Below are positions 41,943-49,922 of a stretch of 64,000 nt of DNA, piece after piece. A program made the position numbers and the translations under genes. The notes beneath the pieces were generated by a model. It did no database searches. It was not told the DNA's origin and was given only the letters and a program-made list of their open reading frames with translations. Numbering within the stretch: the first letter of the stretch is position 1; every line of letters begins with the position of its first letter. Source of the stretch: Falsiroseomonas frigidaquae (GTDB lineage Bacteria > Pseudomonadota > Alphaproteobacteria > Acetobacterales > Acetobacteraceae); the NCBI RefSeq assembly GCF_012163145.1, contig NZ_JAAVTX010000004.1, positions 558,001 to 622,000 of the forward strand, written 5' to 3'.

Positions 41943-44054
41943 ATGATGTCCTTCCTGCGCGCGCATCTCGGCATGGTGCCGATGCTGGCCTATCTGCCGC
42001 TCGCCGGCCTGGGCTGGCCGGTGGCCGGCGCGGCGGTGGGGCTGGTGCTGGCGCTGATGCGGGCCGCCTGGCTGGCCCGCCAGGGGCGCTGGCTGGTCTT
42101 CGAACTGGCGCTGCTGGGCGCGCTGGCCCTGCTGCTGCCGCTGCATCTGGCCGGCACGCCCCTGCCCCGCGGTGCGGCGCCGGCGGTACTGTTCGGCGCG
42201 CTGGCGCTGGGGGCCACGGCGAGCCTGCTGCTCGGCCGGCCCTGGACGGCGGAATTCTCCGCCGCCGACTACCAGGGCACCACTGGGACACTGCTGTTCG
42301 GGCAGGTGAACCGGCTGATCTCCGGCCTTTGGGCCGGGCTTTTCGCCTGGCTGGCGCTGAGCGCGCTGCTGGGCGTGCCGGCCTGGCTGCATTGGGGCCC
42401 GACGGCGCTTGGCGCCGCCGCCTCCATCCTGGGCCCGAGGCTGCTGGTGCGCCGCGGCCTGCGGGCCATGCTGCGCGATCCCGACGCCGCCACCTGGCCG
42501 GCACCGGCTCTGCTCGGCGCTGCCGCGCCGGTGCGCGTCATCGGCGCGGGACTCGGTGGGCTGACCGCGGCGGCGCTGCTGGCCGATGCCGGCGTGCCGG
42601 TGGAGGTGCATGAGCAGCACGACCTACCCGGCGGCTTCGCCCATACCTGGCCGCGCCGCGCCCGGGGGCGCGACCCCGAGACGGGCGCGCCGCTGCTCTT
42701 CCGCTTCGATTCCGGCGTGCATGACATCTCCGGCTGGCAGGTGGGCGGGCCGCTGCGCGCGGTGTTCGATCGCCTGGGGATTGCCGACGCGGTGGAGATG
42801 CGCCGGCTCGATCATCGCCATTGGGACCACGGCGCCGTCTTCGACGTGCCGCGCGACCCCATCGCCCATGCCGAGGCGCTGGCCGCACGCCACCCCGCCG
42901 ATGCCGCGGGGCTGCGCCGCTTCTTCGCTGAGACGCGCGAGGTCTTCGATGCGATGTACAGCACGGGCAAGGAACGCGGCGGCATCCCGGGCACGCCCGC
43001 CACGCCGGAGGCGCTGCTCGCTTTCGCCCGCGCCCATCCCCTCGCCGCCGCCTGGATGTCGCGGCCCTGGGCAGAGTTCGTCGCCCGGCACCTGAACACC
43101 GAGGCAGCGCGCCGGCAGGTCTCGGCGTTGACTGGCTACATCACCGACCGGCCGGAGAGCCTGACGGTGGCGCAGATGGTGCCGCTGTTCGGCTATACAT
43201 TCCATGGCGGCCACTACCCGACCGGCGGCTCCGGCCGGCTGGCGGAGGCGCTGGTCGGCGCGATCCGCGCGCGCGGCGGGCAGGTGCATCTGCGCCAGGC
43301 GGTCTGCCGCGTGCTGACCGAGGGCGGCCGCGCCAGCGCGATCGTGCTGCGCGAGGCCGATGGCCGCGACGCCACGCTGCCCGCCTCCGCGGTGGTGCTG
43401 AACGGCGATCCGCTGGCCGCCGCGCGCCACCTGCTGCCGCCCGGCGCGATGACCGGCCGGCTCGCCGCGGCGCGGCCCGCCTGCTCGGCCTTCGCCGTGC
43501 ATCTGGGCCTGCGCGGCGGGCTCGACATGCCGCCCATCGTGCAGGCGCACACGCGGCTGGGCGCGCTGCACATGGTCGCGCCCTCGGTGGTGGACCCCTC
43601 GGCCGCGCCGCCCGGCCATGCCACGCTGGAACTGCTCGCGCTGCTGCCGCAGGCCGAGACCTCGCCCTGGCTGCCGCCGCAGGACGGCCACCCGCCGGCA
43701 CTGGAGGCTTGGCGCCGCGGCCAGGCCTATGGCGCCCGCAAGGCGGCGCTTGGCGATGCGCTGGTGGCGCGTGCGGCGGAGGTGATCCCGGACCTGGCCG
43801 AGAGGATCGTGTTCCGCTCCGATGCCTCGCCGGTGACCTTCCGGCGCTACGCCTGGACCACGGACGGCGCGATCTACGGCGTGGACCGTCGTCTGCCGGC
43901 GAAGCAGCCACTGCCCGGGCTGGTGCTGGCCGGGGCCGCCACGCATGGGGCGGGCGTGGAGGCGGTGGTCATCTCCGGCGCGCTGGCGGCGGAGGCCTTG
44001 CTGCCCGGGCTGCTGGCCACAGCCGGACAGAAGCGCGAGGCGATCCCGGCCTGA
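41943..44054 (+). CDS. Membrane-anchored FAD-dependent oxidoreductase (phytoene desaturase/carotenoid isomerase-like), fusion
   Basis: 703 residues. Residues 1-195 form about five hydrophobic helices (FLRAHLGMVPMLAYLPLAGL, WLVFELALLGALALLLPL and others) of unassigned family, possibly a small permease-like or intracellular-septation-like domain. From about 197 an FAD/NAD Rossmann fold begins: RVIGAGLGGLTAAALLADAG, with G201 and an acidic residue in VEVHEQHDLPGGFAHTW. Later features are YPTGGSGRLAEAL and LVLAGAATHGAGVEAVVISG, as in carotenoid desaturases/isomerases. The joined membrane domain is unusual. It is TetR-controlled by position. Confidence 0.78.
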   Translation: MMSFLRAHLGMVPMLAYLPLAGLGWPVAGAAVGLVLALMRAAWLARQGRWLVFELALLGALALLLPLHLAGTPLPRGAAPAVLFGALALGATASLLLGRPWTAEFSAADYQGTTGTLLFGQVNRLISGLWAGLFAWLALSALLGVPAWLHWGPTALGAAASILGPRLLVRRGLRAMLRDPDAATWPAPALLGAAAPVRVIGAGLGGLTAAALLADAGVPVEVHEQHDLPGGFAHTWPRRARGRDPETGAPLLFRFDSGVHDISGWQVGGPLRAVFDRLGIADAVEMRRLDHRHWDHGAVFDVPRDPIAHAEALAARHPADAAGLRRFFAETREVFDAMYSTGKERGGIPGTPATPEALLAFARAHPLAAAWMSRPWAEFVARHLNTEAARRQVSALTGYITDRPESLTVAQMVPLFGYTFHGGHYPTGGSGRLAEALVGAIRARGGQVHLRQAVCRVLTEGGRASAIVLREADGRDATLPASAVVLNGDPLAAARHLLPPGAMTGRLAAARPACSAFAVHLGLRGGLDMPPIVQAHTRLGALHMVAPSVVDPSAAPPGHATLELLALLPQAETSPWLPPQDGHPPALEAWRRGQAYGARKAALGDALVARAAEVIPDLAERIVFRSDASPVTFRRYAWTTDGAIYGVDRRLPAKQPLPGLVLAGAATHGAGVEAVVISGALAAEALLPGLLATAGQKREAIPA

Positions 44055-45093
44055 GCGGGGCGTCGTGGCTTGCCATGTCATGCGACAAGCCAACGCAGTG
44101 CACGCCGGACGGCTCAGATCAGCCGAGGTCATGTCGGCGACCGGGCGACTTCTCGACGCCGATCACCGATCCCTGGCGGCGCGCTACCGCCAGAGAGAAG
44201 GCCGGATTCCGGTTCCCACCGCTGCGCCTGCCGGTCCTTCCCGGTTACGCCGCAACCCGCAATTCGGTCCAAGGTACGGGACACCGTACAACCGGCTGCC
44301 ACACCATCAGCAGTACCGCAACGAGCACAGGCCCGGCCGCCTCCTGCAACGGCGTCGGCATATCACCCCGGCCCGGCCGATCCGCGGCAGCCTGATTTCG
44401 CGACATCACATGGGCCGGCAAGGGCAATCCTCTGGCTCAGCCATATGTCCGAGAATAATATCCCCATGCTGTCCGTCCTGTTCATAACCCCGGCGCTTCC
44501 CGCCACAGCGTGGGCGCTTCGCGCGGTTCACGCCTCGGGGAGGCCTGAGACCTGTACCCTGCGCTGCGAGGGCGAGCAGGTCACGACGATCTCACAAAGC
44601 CGCACCGTCAAACTCCACAGCCCCGAGCCTGATCCTGCGGGAATTTCGGCGCTCCGCTGCCCTGCCTGCGGCCGCCGCATTGGCACTGGCCATCAGGTCG
44701 CGACGCCCGGAAGTCACTCCTGACTTGTGACCTTCCCCCGCGCGCCAGTCCGCACGCCATGCCGGGGCTCTGCGGCCGGGGCGCCGCCGTCCGGCCGCGC
44801 GAAAGCGGGCGCGGCAGGCCAAATTGAGCAAGGCAGCGCGGCCCCAAACGGGCGCGCGAAAGCAGACGAGGCATGAAAGCTTCAAGGATAACGACGCAGG
44901 AGGGCGCGTAGGCGCCGTTTGGTCAGGCGAGCGTCGTGTCGCCGCGTGGAGGGCGGTCGGGATGGCAGGACAGCGTGCCGGTCAGCCGGGGCGACGGGGC
45001 CCAGCTTCGGTTCGCATCGGGGCTGCCAACGGGCATGCAGGACAAGGTCGGCAACACAGCGGCGGGGGAGACCGGGTAGCTGCCGGCCCGTGA
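44055..45093. other. Gene-poor accessory stretch
   Basis: About 1 kb with no recognisable gene and irregular codon use. The only modest candidate is a plus-strand frame from ATG 44445 to 44723 (about 92 residues, containing ISALRCPACGRRIG with one CxxC pair). An overlapping minus-strand frame is equally long. Neither has a convincing ribosome-binding site. No repeats or structural RNAs were recognised. Confidence 0.45.
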
Positions 45094-45555
45094 TCAGTGC
45101 CTGGCGCGGCGGCCCGCCTTGCGCTTCGCTGGTGCCTTGGACCGCTTTGCCCCGGTCTTTGACGGCTTAACCGCCATCCTGTGCCGTTCTGCCTTCGGGG
45201 TGACGATGATCGGCTCGGCAGCCGGGATGCCCTCCGTCCCGACATAGCGCTGAAGCGTCGCCACGGCGGCAAGGTGGGGATAGGCCTCGGGGCCTTTCGG
45301 CCATGTCCTGGCGAAGGCGGAGACTTCGGCGTGATCGTGCCGACGGATTGTCTGAACCAGGAACGACGCCGCCTGGGCAGGCCGCAGCCTCTGCTCGCGC
45401 AGCAGGCGAAGATGCCATTCACGCGCCCGCAGCGAGCACCAGTCCACCAGGGCTTCCTGAAGAGCGCGGCGCACCTCGACCGGCAACTCCTCATACGCCT
45501 GGTAGGGATCGCCCTTGAGCTTGCTGAACGGCTTGGTGGCGGTGCTGTTGTCCAT
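45094..45555 (-). CDS. Hypothetical basic protein
   Basis: 153 residues, family not recognised. MDNSTATKPFSKLKGDPYQA leads into a helical core with YEELPVEVRRALQEALVDWC, EWHLRLLREQRL and SFLVQTIRRHDHAEVSAFAR. The last 30 residues are a Lys/Arg/Ala-rich tail (AKRSKAPAKRKAGRRARH) that could bind nucleic acid. The amino-acid make-up is protein-like, unlike the shadows around it. It stands alone in the accessory region; no function can be proposed. Confidence 0.55.
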   Translation of the reverse strand: MDNSTATKPFSKLKGDPYQAYEELPVEVRRALQEALVDWCSLRAREWHLRLLREQRLRPAQAASFLVQTIRRHDHAEVSAFARTWPKGPEAYPHLAAVATLQRYVGTEGIPAAEPIIVTPKAERHRMAVKPSKTGAKRSKAPAKRKAGRRARH

Positions 45556-45593
45556 CGCCGGCTTCTAACGAAGGCGGGGCACGCAGGGAACCG

Positions 45594-45929
45594 TCATGCC
45601 AAATGCACCGGGGTCGCGGCCTGCCTCCGCGGCCCGCAGCGCGCCGAGGCGACGGGCTGAGCCAGCCTTGGCCGGGGCCATGACGTGGTGACCGGGCGGA
45701 TCTCAATGCGCATGCCGCGCGGCAGGTCGAGCCAGTACTGCGCGACCGGGCGGCGCTCCCAATCGCCCTCATCGCCACCAGCTCTTCGGGCGGCATTGAT
45801 GCGGCTGCTGAGTGCGGCCCCGGAGACGAGGCGGCCATTGCAGGCAACGCTGTACAATCCGTCCTTGCTGACCACGCGATCACGGTTACGCACGAGACGG
45901 GAAATTTTCCTAGACCTGCGGCTCGACAT
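45594..45929 (-). CDS. Small hypothetical protein
   Basis: 111 residues from ATG 45929. The core NRDRVVSKDGLYSVACNGRL and RPVAQYWLDLPRGMRIEIRP looks like a beta-rich small domain. The C-terminus is Arg/Ala-rich and may be read-through into non-coding sequence. No ribosome-binding site is clear and no family was recognised, so the gene is uncertain. It lies between two other minus-strand genes. Confidence 0.35.
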   Translation of the reverse strand: MSSRRSRKISRLVRNRDRVVSKDGLYSVACNGRLVSGAALSSRINAARRAGGDEGDWERRPVAQYWLDLPRGMRIEIRPVTTSWPRPRLAQPVASARCGPRRQAATPVHLA

Positions 45930-46081
45930 GGACAGGCACGGCGCCCCGGCACAGTTCCTGCCGGCGCCGATCCGGTCCATGGCCGGCAAGCGTGATGCGC
46001 ATGGTCCGTTCTCCCGCGTAGCTGGATGCCCGAAGCCGAACGCTGACGGGGAGATGATCTCGCCGGCTGTGTCGCGGCCGG

Positions 46082-46939
46082 CTATCGGGCGACGGGCGTC
46101 CTGGCCAGGAAGTCGGTGAAGATCGCGACCATCCGCGGCTCCGCGGCCTTCCATTCGGCGCGATCCCACTCCACCAGCAGATCCTCATCGGCGCGTTGCG
46201 CGACCACGTCATCATGGTAATCGCAGCGCGGCAGCAGCGTGGCCATCCTGTGCGCCGTTTCTGGACGATGAACCAGGTCATTGCCCGCGATGATGCAGCT
46301 GGGCGCGTCCATCGCGCGCAACTGCTCCTCCGTCGCACCGATGATCGGCATGTTGGCGGCGCGGATGAAATGCTCCCGCCAGTTGCGCATCACGGCGATG
46401 AAGTGCTGCGGGTCCATCGCCAGCACACGCTCACGGTTCGAGGGCCGCGCCGCGATGCATGCGGCGAAATGCTCGGTCTCCGCAACCGCCGCCATGCCGC
46501 CTGATTCGGCCAACGGGATGAAGTCGCCATAATAGCGGGCGGCGAGCTTCTCCGAAGCGTGGCGCCCGCCGGTGACGCGCCACAGCAACAGGCCGTCCAG
46601 CGCCGCGCGATGCCGCAATGCGAACAGCACGGCCAGCCGTGCGCCGGAGGACGAACCCCCGACATGCAGCCGGGTCGCCCCGAGGCCTGCCGCCAATTCC
46701 CGCAGGTCGTCGGCCCAGATCTCGTATTCCGAGCCCTCGCCATCGATGGAGACATCGGAGGCGCCGCAATTGCGACGGTCGTGCAACAGGATCCGGTAGC
46801 CATGGCGCGCCAACTCCCGCGCCATGGGTACCAGTTCGGCATAGCCGCGCCGGCTGCCGGGCGTCAGCGCGACCCATGCGCCCCGATCGCCGATCACTTC
46901 GTAGTTCAGGGTCACGCCCCGCACATTGGCTTCCGGCAT
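46082..46939 (-). CDS. Alpha/beta hydrolase
   Basis: 285 residues from ATG 46939, 9 nt after GGAGG; an ATG nine bases earlier is too close to that site. The fold is clear: VALTPGSRRGYAELVPMARE, HDRRNCGASD, the nucleophile elbow HVGGSSSGARLAV, and an acid/His region near CIIAGNDLVHRP. The GSSSG elbow suggests a C-C or ester hydrolase; the substrate is unknown. The start is followed upstream by a Bug-type binding-protein fragment on the same strand, a frequent pairing for carboxylate catabolism genes. Confidence 0.8.
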   Translation of the reverse strand: MPEANVRGVTLNYEVIGDRGAWVALTPGSRRGYAELVPMARELARHGYRILLHDRRNCGASDVSIDGEGSEYEIWADDLRELAAGLGATRLHVGGSSSGARLAVLFALRHRAALDGLLLWRVTGGRHASEKLAARYYGDFIPLAESGGMAAVAETEHFAACIAARPSNRERVLAMDPQHFIAVMRNWREHFIRAANMPIIGATEEQLRAMDAPSCIIAGNDLVHRPETAHRMATLLPRCDYHDDVVAQRADEDLLVEWDRAEWKAAEPRMVAIFTDFLARTPVAR

Positions 46940-46985
46940 CCTCGTCATCCTCCAGTGTCTGTTCAGGCGGGGGCGAAGCCCGCTT

Positions 46986-47414
46986 CTATTGCTGCGCAAC
47001 CCCGGCGCTGCTCATGATCGCCGCCCATCTCGTGATCTCGCTGCGCAGGAAGGTTCGGAGATAATGCCGAGAGTGGCGGTCCGGCGCCACGGCGGTCGAT
47101 GCCGCCGTGCGCAGACGGTCCTGGACGGCCTGCCGGTCCAGCGCCGTCCGCATGAAGAAGGCGTTCCAGTAGTAGCCGTCGACCACCGGAATGCACTGCT
47201 CCTGCGTGGTCGGCAGGTTGGGAAACAGCGGCGACCGTTCCGCCGTCAGCACCGCGAGCGCCTGGAGGGAATGGTCGTTGATGAAGCTGACCGCGGCCGC
47301 GGCGAGCAGGCAATAATGGTCGAGGCGCCCGGCTATCATGTTCTGCAAGGCCGGCGCTGCAGCGCGGTAGGGCACATGCACCGCATCCTGAACGCCGACG
47401 GCGGAATTGAACAT
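46986..47414 (-). pseudogene. Bug/TctC-type tricarboxylate-binding receptor, C-terminal fragment
   Basis: About 142 residues of the Bug (TctC) family C-terminal half remain: AVHVPYRAAAPALQNMIAGR, SLQALAVLTAERSPLFPNLP and SEITRWAAIMSSAGV, all typical. The N-terminal half, with the signal peptide and ligand-loop 1, is missing; the frame upstream (to 47759) is unrelated. It sits just upstream of an alpha/beta hydrolase on the same strand, so a former tripartite-receptor operon has been broken. Confidence 0.7.
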
Positions 47415-47453
47415 GCGCAGGCGAGGTAGGGTGGATGCCTGCCTGGTGGGCTC

Positions 47454-47705
47454 GTGGCCTTCGACCTCAGGCAGGCGGGAGATGCCGTGACGCTGCAGGC
47501 AACGAAGCAGCGCCGCGCGCAACGGCTCGAGCGGTACATCGGCGTCATCTACCGGCCCGAAACCGAACGTTGGAGCCATTATTCCCACGCGAGCCTGCCA
47601 GACCGGTACCAGGCCTTCGTCTGGTTCAATGAAACGACCGCCGTGATCCCTCTGCCGACCGAGACAACCGGTGGTGAGGACGAGACCTTTCGCTTCGGCT
47701 TCTGA
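47454..47705 (+). CDS. Small hypothetical protein
   Basis: 83 residues from GTG 47454. The sequence (AQRLERYIGVIYRPETERWS, YQAFVWFNETTAVIPLPTE) has a natural aromatic/charged balance, and it is more protein-like than the opposite-strand frame. No family was recognised and no ribosome-binding site is obvious. Possibly a fragment of a larger gene. Confidence 0.35.
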   Translation: MAFDLRQAGDAVTLQATKQRRAQRLERYIGVIYRPETERWSHYSHASLPDRYQAFVWFNETTAVIPLPTETTGGEDETFRFGF

Positions 47706-47767
47706 CTCGCTGCCCGCCCCCCGCATGGTGGAGCGACAAGGCAAGGTCGCCTTGACCACGAGGGTCC

Positions 47768-47830
47768 ATGGCCACGGAACTCACCTGGCAGGAGCTTTAT
47801 GATCTCGTCTGGTCGCAGCCACCGCCGAGG
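47768..47830 (+). pseudogene. 5' fragment of a gene of unknown function cut near an IS remnant
   Basis: ATG 47768 opens MATELTWQELYDLVWSQP, the characteristic N-terminus of a family of hypothetical bacterial proteins (T-x-E-E-L-Y-x-L-V-W-x-x-P). After about 18 residues the family similarity ends and the frame runs into the IS3-type remnant. Only the beginning of the gene survives. Confidence 0.45.
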
Positions 47831-47875
47831 CTGTTGCCAACGAAGGGGATCTACGGGGTTGGTGCTGACCGCTGG

Positions 47876-48052
47876 TCTGGTCCGGGGTCTACGCGACTCC
47901 TTGGGCTTGCTGGGCCTGCTCGGCGAAGGCCCGCGGGGTCACGTTTCCCCGTCCGGCCGTTCCTCGTCGTACTCCGTCCTCCACGCCTCAAGCCGGTCCC
48001 GCGCATCGGCCAGGGACAGGAAGCAGGAGGCGTTGAGGCATTCCGGCCGGAG
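47876..48052 (-). mobile_element. IS3-type element remnant (transposase C-terminus)
   Basis: The minus strand from 48052 reads LRPECLNASCFLSLADARDR and LEAWRTEYDEERPDG, the C-terminal DDE-domain end of IS3-family OrfB. It hits TGA at 47939-47941 in this frame. A shifted frame continues GNVTPRAFAEQAQQAQGVA and stops at TAG 47889-47891. A frameshift and the missing upstream region show it is dead. The final 19 bases match the remnant at 25329-25347, which has the opposite orientation. Confidence 0.72.
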
Positions 48053-48317
48053 GAGGCGGCTGCGGCCCGCCACTATCGCTGTAAGGCAATGTCACGAAAG
48101 TTGAGCTGTCACGCATTCTAAAACCTGCGGTTGAGTGAAATGGCATAACATGTCCTTACAATTGCTGCCTGGAGAGTCTCGTCGCCCGAGGCCTAGGTTC
48201 AGCTATCCCGAGATGCCGTCGCTGGCAGCAAAGGGAGGGGGTCTCACCGGTGTGGACGCGCCACGCCGGCAAGGGGATCCCACACATCGCAAATGCTCAC
48301 CCACCGGGAACCGCATC
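48053..48317. other. Leader region of the pilus locus
   Basis: About 265 bp between the IS remnant and flp, less GC-rich than the neighbours and without a supported gene. It presumably holds the promoter of the tad operon; no clear operator or hairpin was recognised. Confidence 0.4.
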
Positions 48318-48497
48318 ATGATCCGCTCTGCCATCCTCGCCCTGCGCAGCACGAAGGCGGTTTCGGCCGCCGAGTACGCGATCCTCGCCGTCGGCATCGT
48401 CATCGTGGTCGGCGGTGCCGCTGCAGCTCTCGGTCCCAACCTCGAAACGGCGTTCCAGGCGATCGGCACGAAGATCACCGGCGCAACGCCGGATTGA
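48318..48497 (+). CDS. flp: Flp-type IVb pilin
   Basis: 59 residues, normal for Flp pilins. The short charged leader is followed by the prepilin motif around SAAEYAILAVGIVIVV: Glu and Tyr next to the start of the hydrophobic helix. Cleavage is expected a few residues before the Glu-Tyr pair. The processed helix polymerises into the Flp/Tad adhesion pilus. First gene of the pilus locus, 45 bp upstream of the prepilin peptidase. Confidence 0.88.
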   Translation: MIRSAILALRSTKAVSAAEYAILAVGIVIVVGGAAAALGPNLETAFQAIGTKITGATPD

Positions 48498-48542
48498 CGG
48501 CAACCATTTGGCATTGACCGTACCTCGCGAGGCAGTCTCGCC

Positions 48543-49046
48543 GTGGATGTCTCGGTCCAGCTTCTCCTGATCCTGCCACTGCTCGCCTACGCCTGCTGGC
48601 GCGACCTCTCGGCGCGCATGATCCCCGATGCCGTCTCCCTCCTGCTCGCCGGCATCGGCATTCTGTCCCGGCTTTCACTCGGCTGGGATGCGGCGCTGGT
48701 CTCCCTTGCCAGCGCCGCGGTGCTGTTCCTGGTGTTGCTGGGCTGCGCCATGCGCGGCTGGCTCGGCGGGGGCGATGTGAAGCTCGCGGGCGCGGTGGCG
48801 CTCGGCTTCGCGCCCGCCGCCACCTGGGATTTCGTCTTCGCCACCACCTTGGCCGGTGGCCTGCTGGGCGTGCTGTACCTCGCCGGACCGTCCTTCGCAC
48901 CACGCCTCGCGCCATCTTCCGGCACGGCGCTGCTGCCGCGGCTGGCCGCCATCGAATCCTGGCGCCTGCGGCGGCGCGGCCCCCTGCCCTATGGTTTTGC
49001 CATCGCCGCCGGGGCGCTGGCCGCACTGCTCGCGAACCCCCAATAA
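48543..49046 (+). CDS. cpaA: Prepilin peptidase (CpaA/TadV)
   Basis: 167 residues from GTG 48543. It is an A24-type aspartic peptidase of the inner membrane: catalytic Asp in CWRDLSARMIPD and the second in GGGDVKLAGA. Five to six hydrophobic segments. It cleaves the Flp prepilin leader. Short size and the absence of the methyltransferase domain are normal for TadV. Confidence 0.88.
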   Translation: MDVSVQLLLILPLLAYACWRDLSARMIPDAVSLLLAGIGILSRLSLGWDAALVSLASAAVLFLVLLGCAMRGWLGGGDVKLAGAVALGFAPAATWDFVFATTLAGGLLGVLYLAGPSFAPRLAPSSGTALLPRLAAIESWRLRRRGPLPYGFAIAAGALAALLANPQ

Positions 49047-49061
49047 GGCGGGACCGCCCAC

Positions 49062-49922
49062 ATGTTCCTTCGTATCCTGGTTGTCCTATCACTGATCATC
49101 ACCGCCGCGGGGCTCGGCGCGGTGGGGGTGCAGATGCTCGCCCCCCCGACTCAGACCCCCGCCTCCGCAACCTCCGCCGCGGCCCCGCCACCTCCGCCGG
49201 CCCGCGCGCAGATGCTGGTCGCCGCCCGCGCGCTGCCCGCCGGCACGCTGCTGAAGGAGGAGGATTTCGCGACGCGGGAGGTCGCGCCGGAGCTGCTGCC
49301 CGAAGGCGCCGTGCCGCCGAGCGACGAGGCGAAGGCGGAGCTTCGCGGCGCCATGCTGCGGCATTTCATGGAGGCCGGCGCGCCGCTGGACCGCGCGCAA
49401 TACCTGCGCCCGCGGGACCGCGGCTTCCTCGCCGCCGTGCTGGCGCCCGGCAAGCGGGCGATCTCGGTCGGCGTCGATGTGGTGACCGGCACGGCCGGCC
49501 TGATCTGGCCGGGCGACCAGGTGGACCTGATCCTGACCCAGGAACTCGCCGCCGGCGACGCGCCGCTTGCCCGCCGCGTGGTGGGGGAGACGCTGCTGAC
49601 CGATGTGCGCGTGATCGCCGTGGACCAGCAGATCACCCAGGGCGCCACCGGGGCCGAAGCCACCGCCAGCCGCATCGCCCGCACCGTGACGCTGGAGGTG
49701 ACGTCCTCGCAGGCGGAACGCGTCGCCGTCGGCAGCCGGCTCGGCCGGCTTGCGCTGACGGTGCGCGCGATCGAGGCGGAACTGCCGCTCGCTGCCGTCG
49801 TCCCGCCCGGTTCGGTGTTCGGCGAGGACGTGTCCCCCGCGCTCGCGCGTGCCGGGGTCAGCCAGGGCATGCGGATGCGGGTGATCCAGGGCGACGAGAC
49901 CCAGAACGTCCTGTTCCGATGA
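49062..49922 (+). CDS. cpaB: Flp pilus assembly protein CpaB (RcpC)
   Basis: 286 residues with an N-terminal membrane helix (ILVVLSLIITAAGLGAVGVQ) and a Pro/Ala linker. A SAF-like domain follows (MLVAARALPAGTLLKEEDFA), then the periplasmic CpaB domain with VGVDVVTGTAGLIWPGDQVD and TVTLEVTSSQAERVAVGSRL. It is thought to stabilise or gate the secretin. The stop overlaps cpaC by 4 bp. Confidence 0.9.
   Translation: MFLRILVVLSLIITAAGLGAVGVQMLAPPTQTPASATSAAAPPPPPARAQMLVAARALPAGTLLKEEDFATREVAPELLPEGAVPPSDEAKAELRGAMLRHFMEAGAPLDRAQYLRPRDRGFLAAVLAPGKRAISVGVDVVTGTAGLIWPGDQVDLILTQELAAGDAPLARRVVGETLLTDVRVIAVDQQITQGATGAEATASRIARTVTLEVTSSQAERVAVGSRLGRLALTVRAIEAELPLAAVVPPGSVFGEDVSPALARAGVSQGMRMRVIQGDETQNVLFR

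Noticed and set aside
42624-44132. 502-codon minus-strand frame opposite the FAD oxidoreductase
   Set aside because: Low-complexity shadow; FAD motif and continuous protein are on the plus strand.
44445-44723. Small CxxC-containing ORF in the gene-poor stretch
   Set aside because: One CxxC pair only, no ribosome-binding site, equally long frame on the other strand; mentioned within the region entry instead of as a gene.
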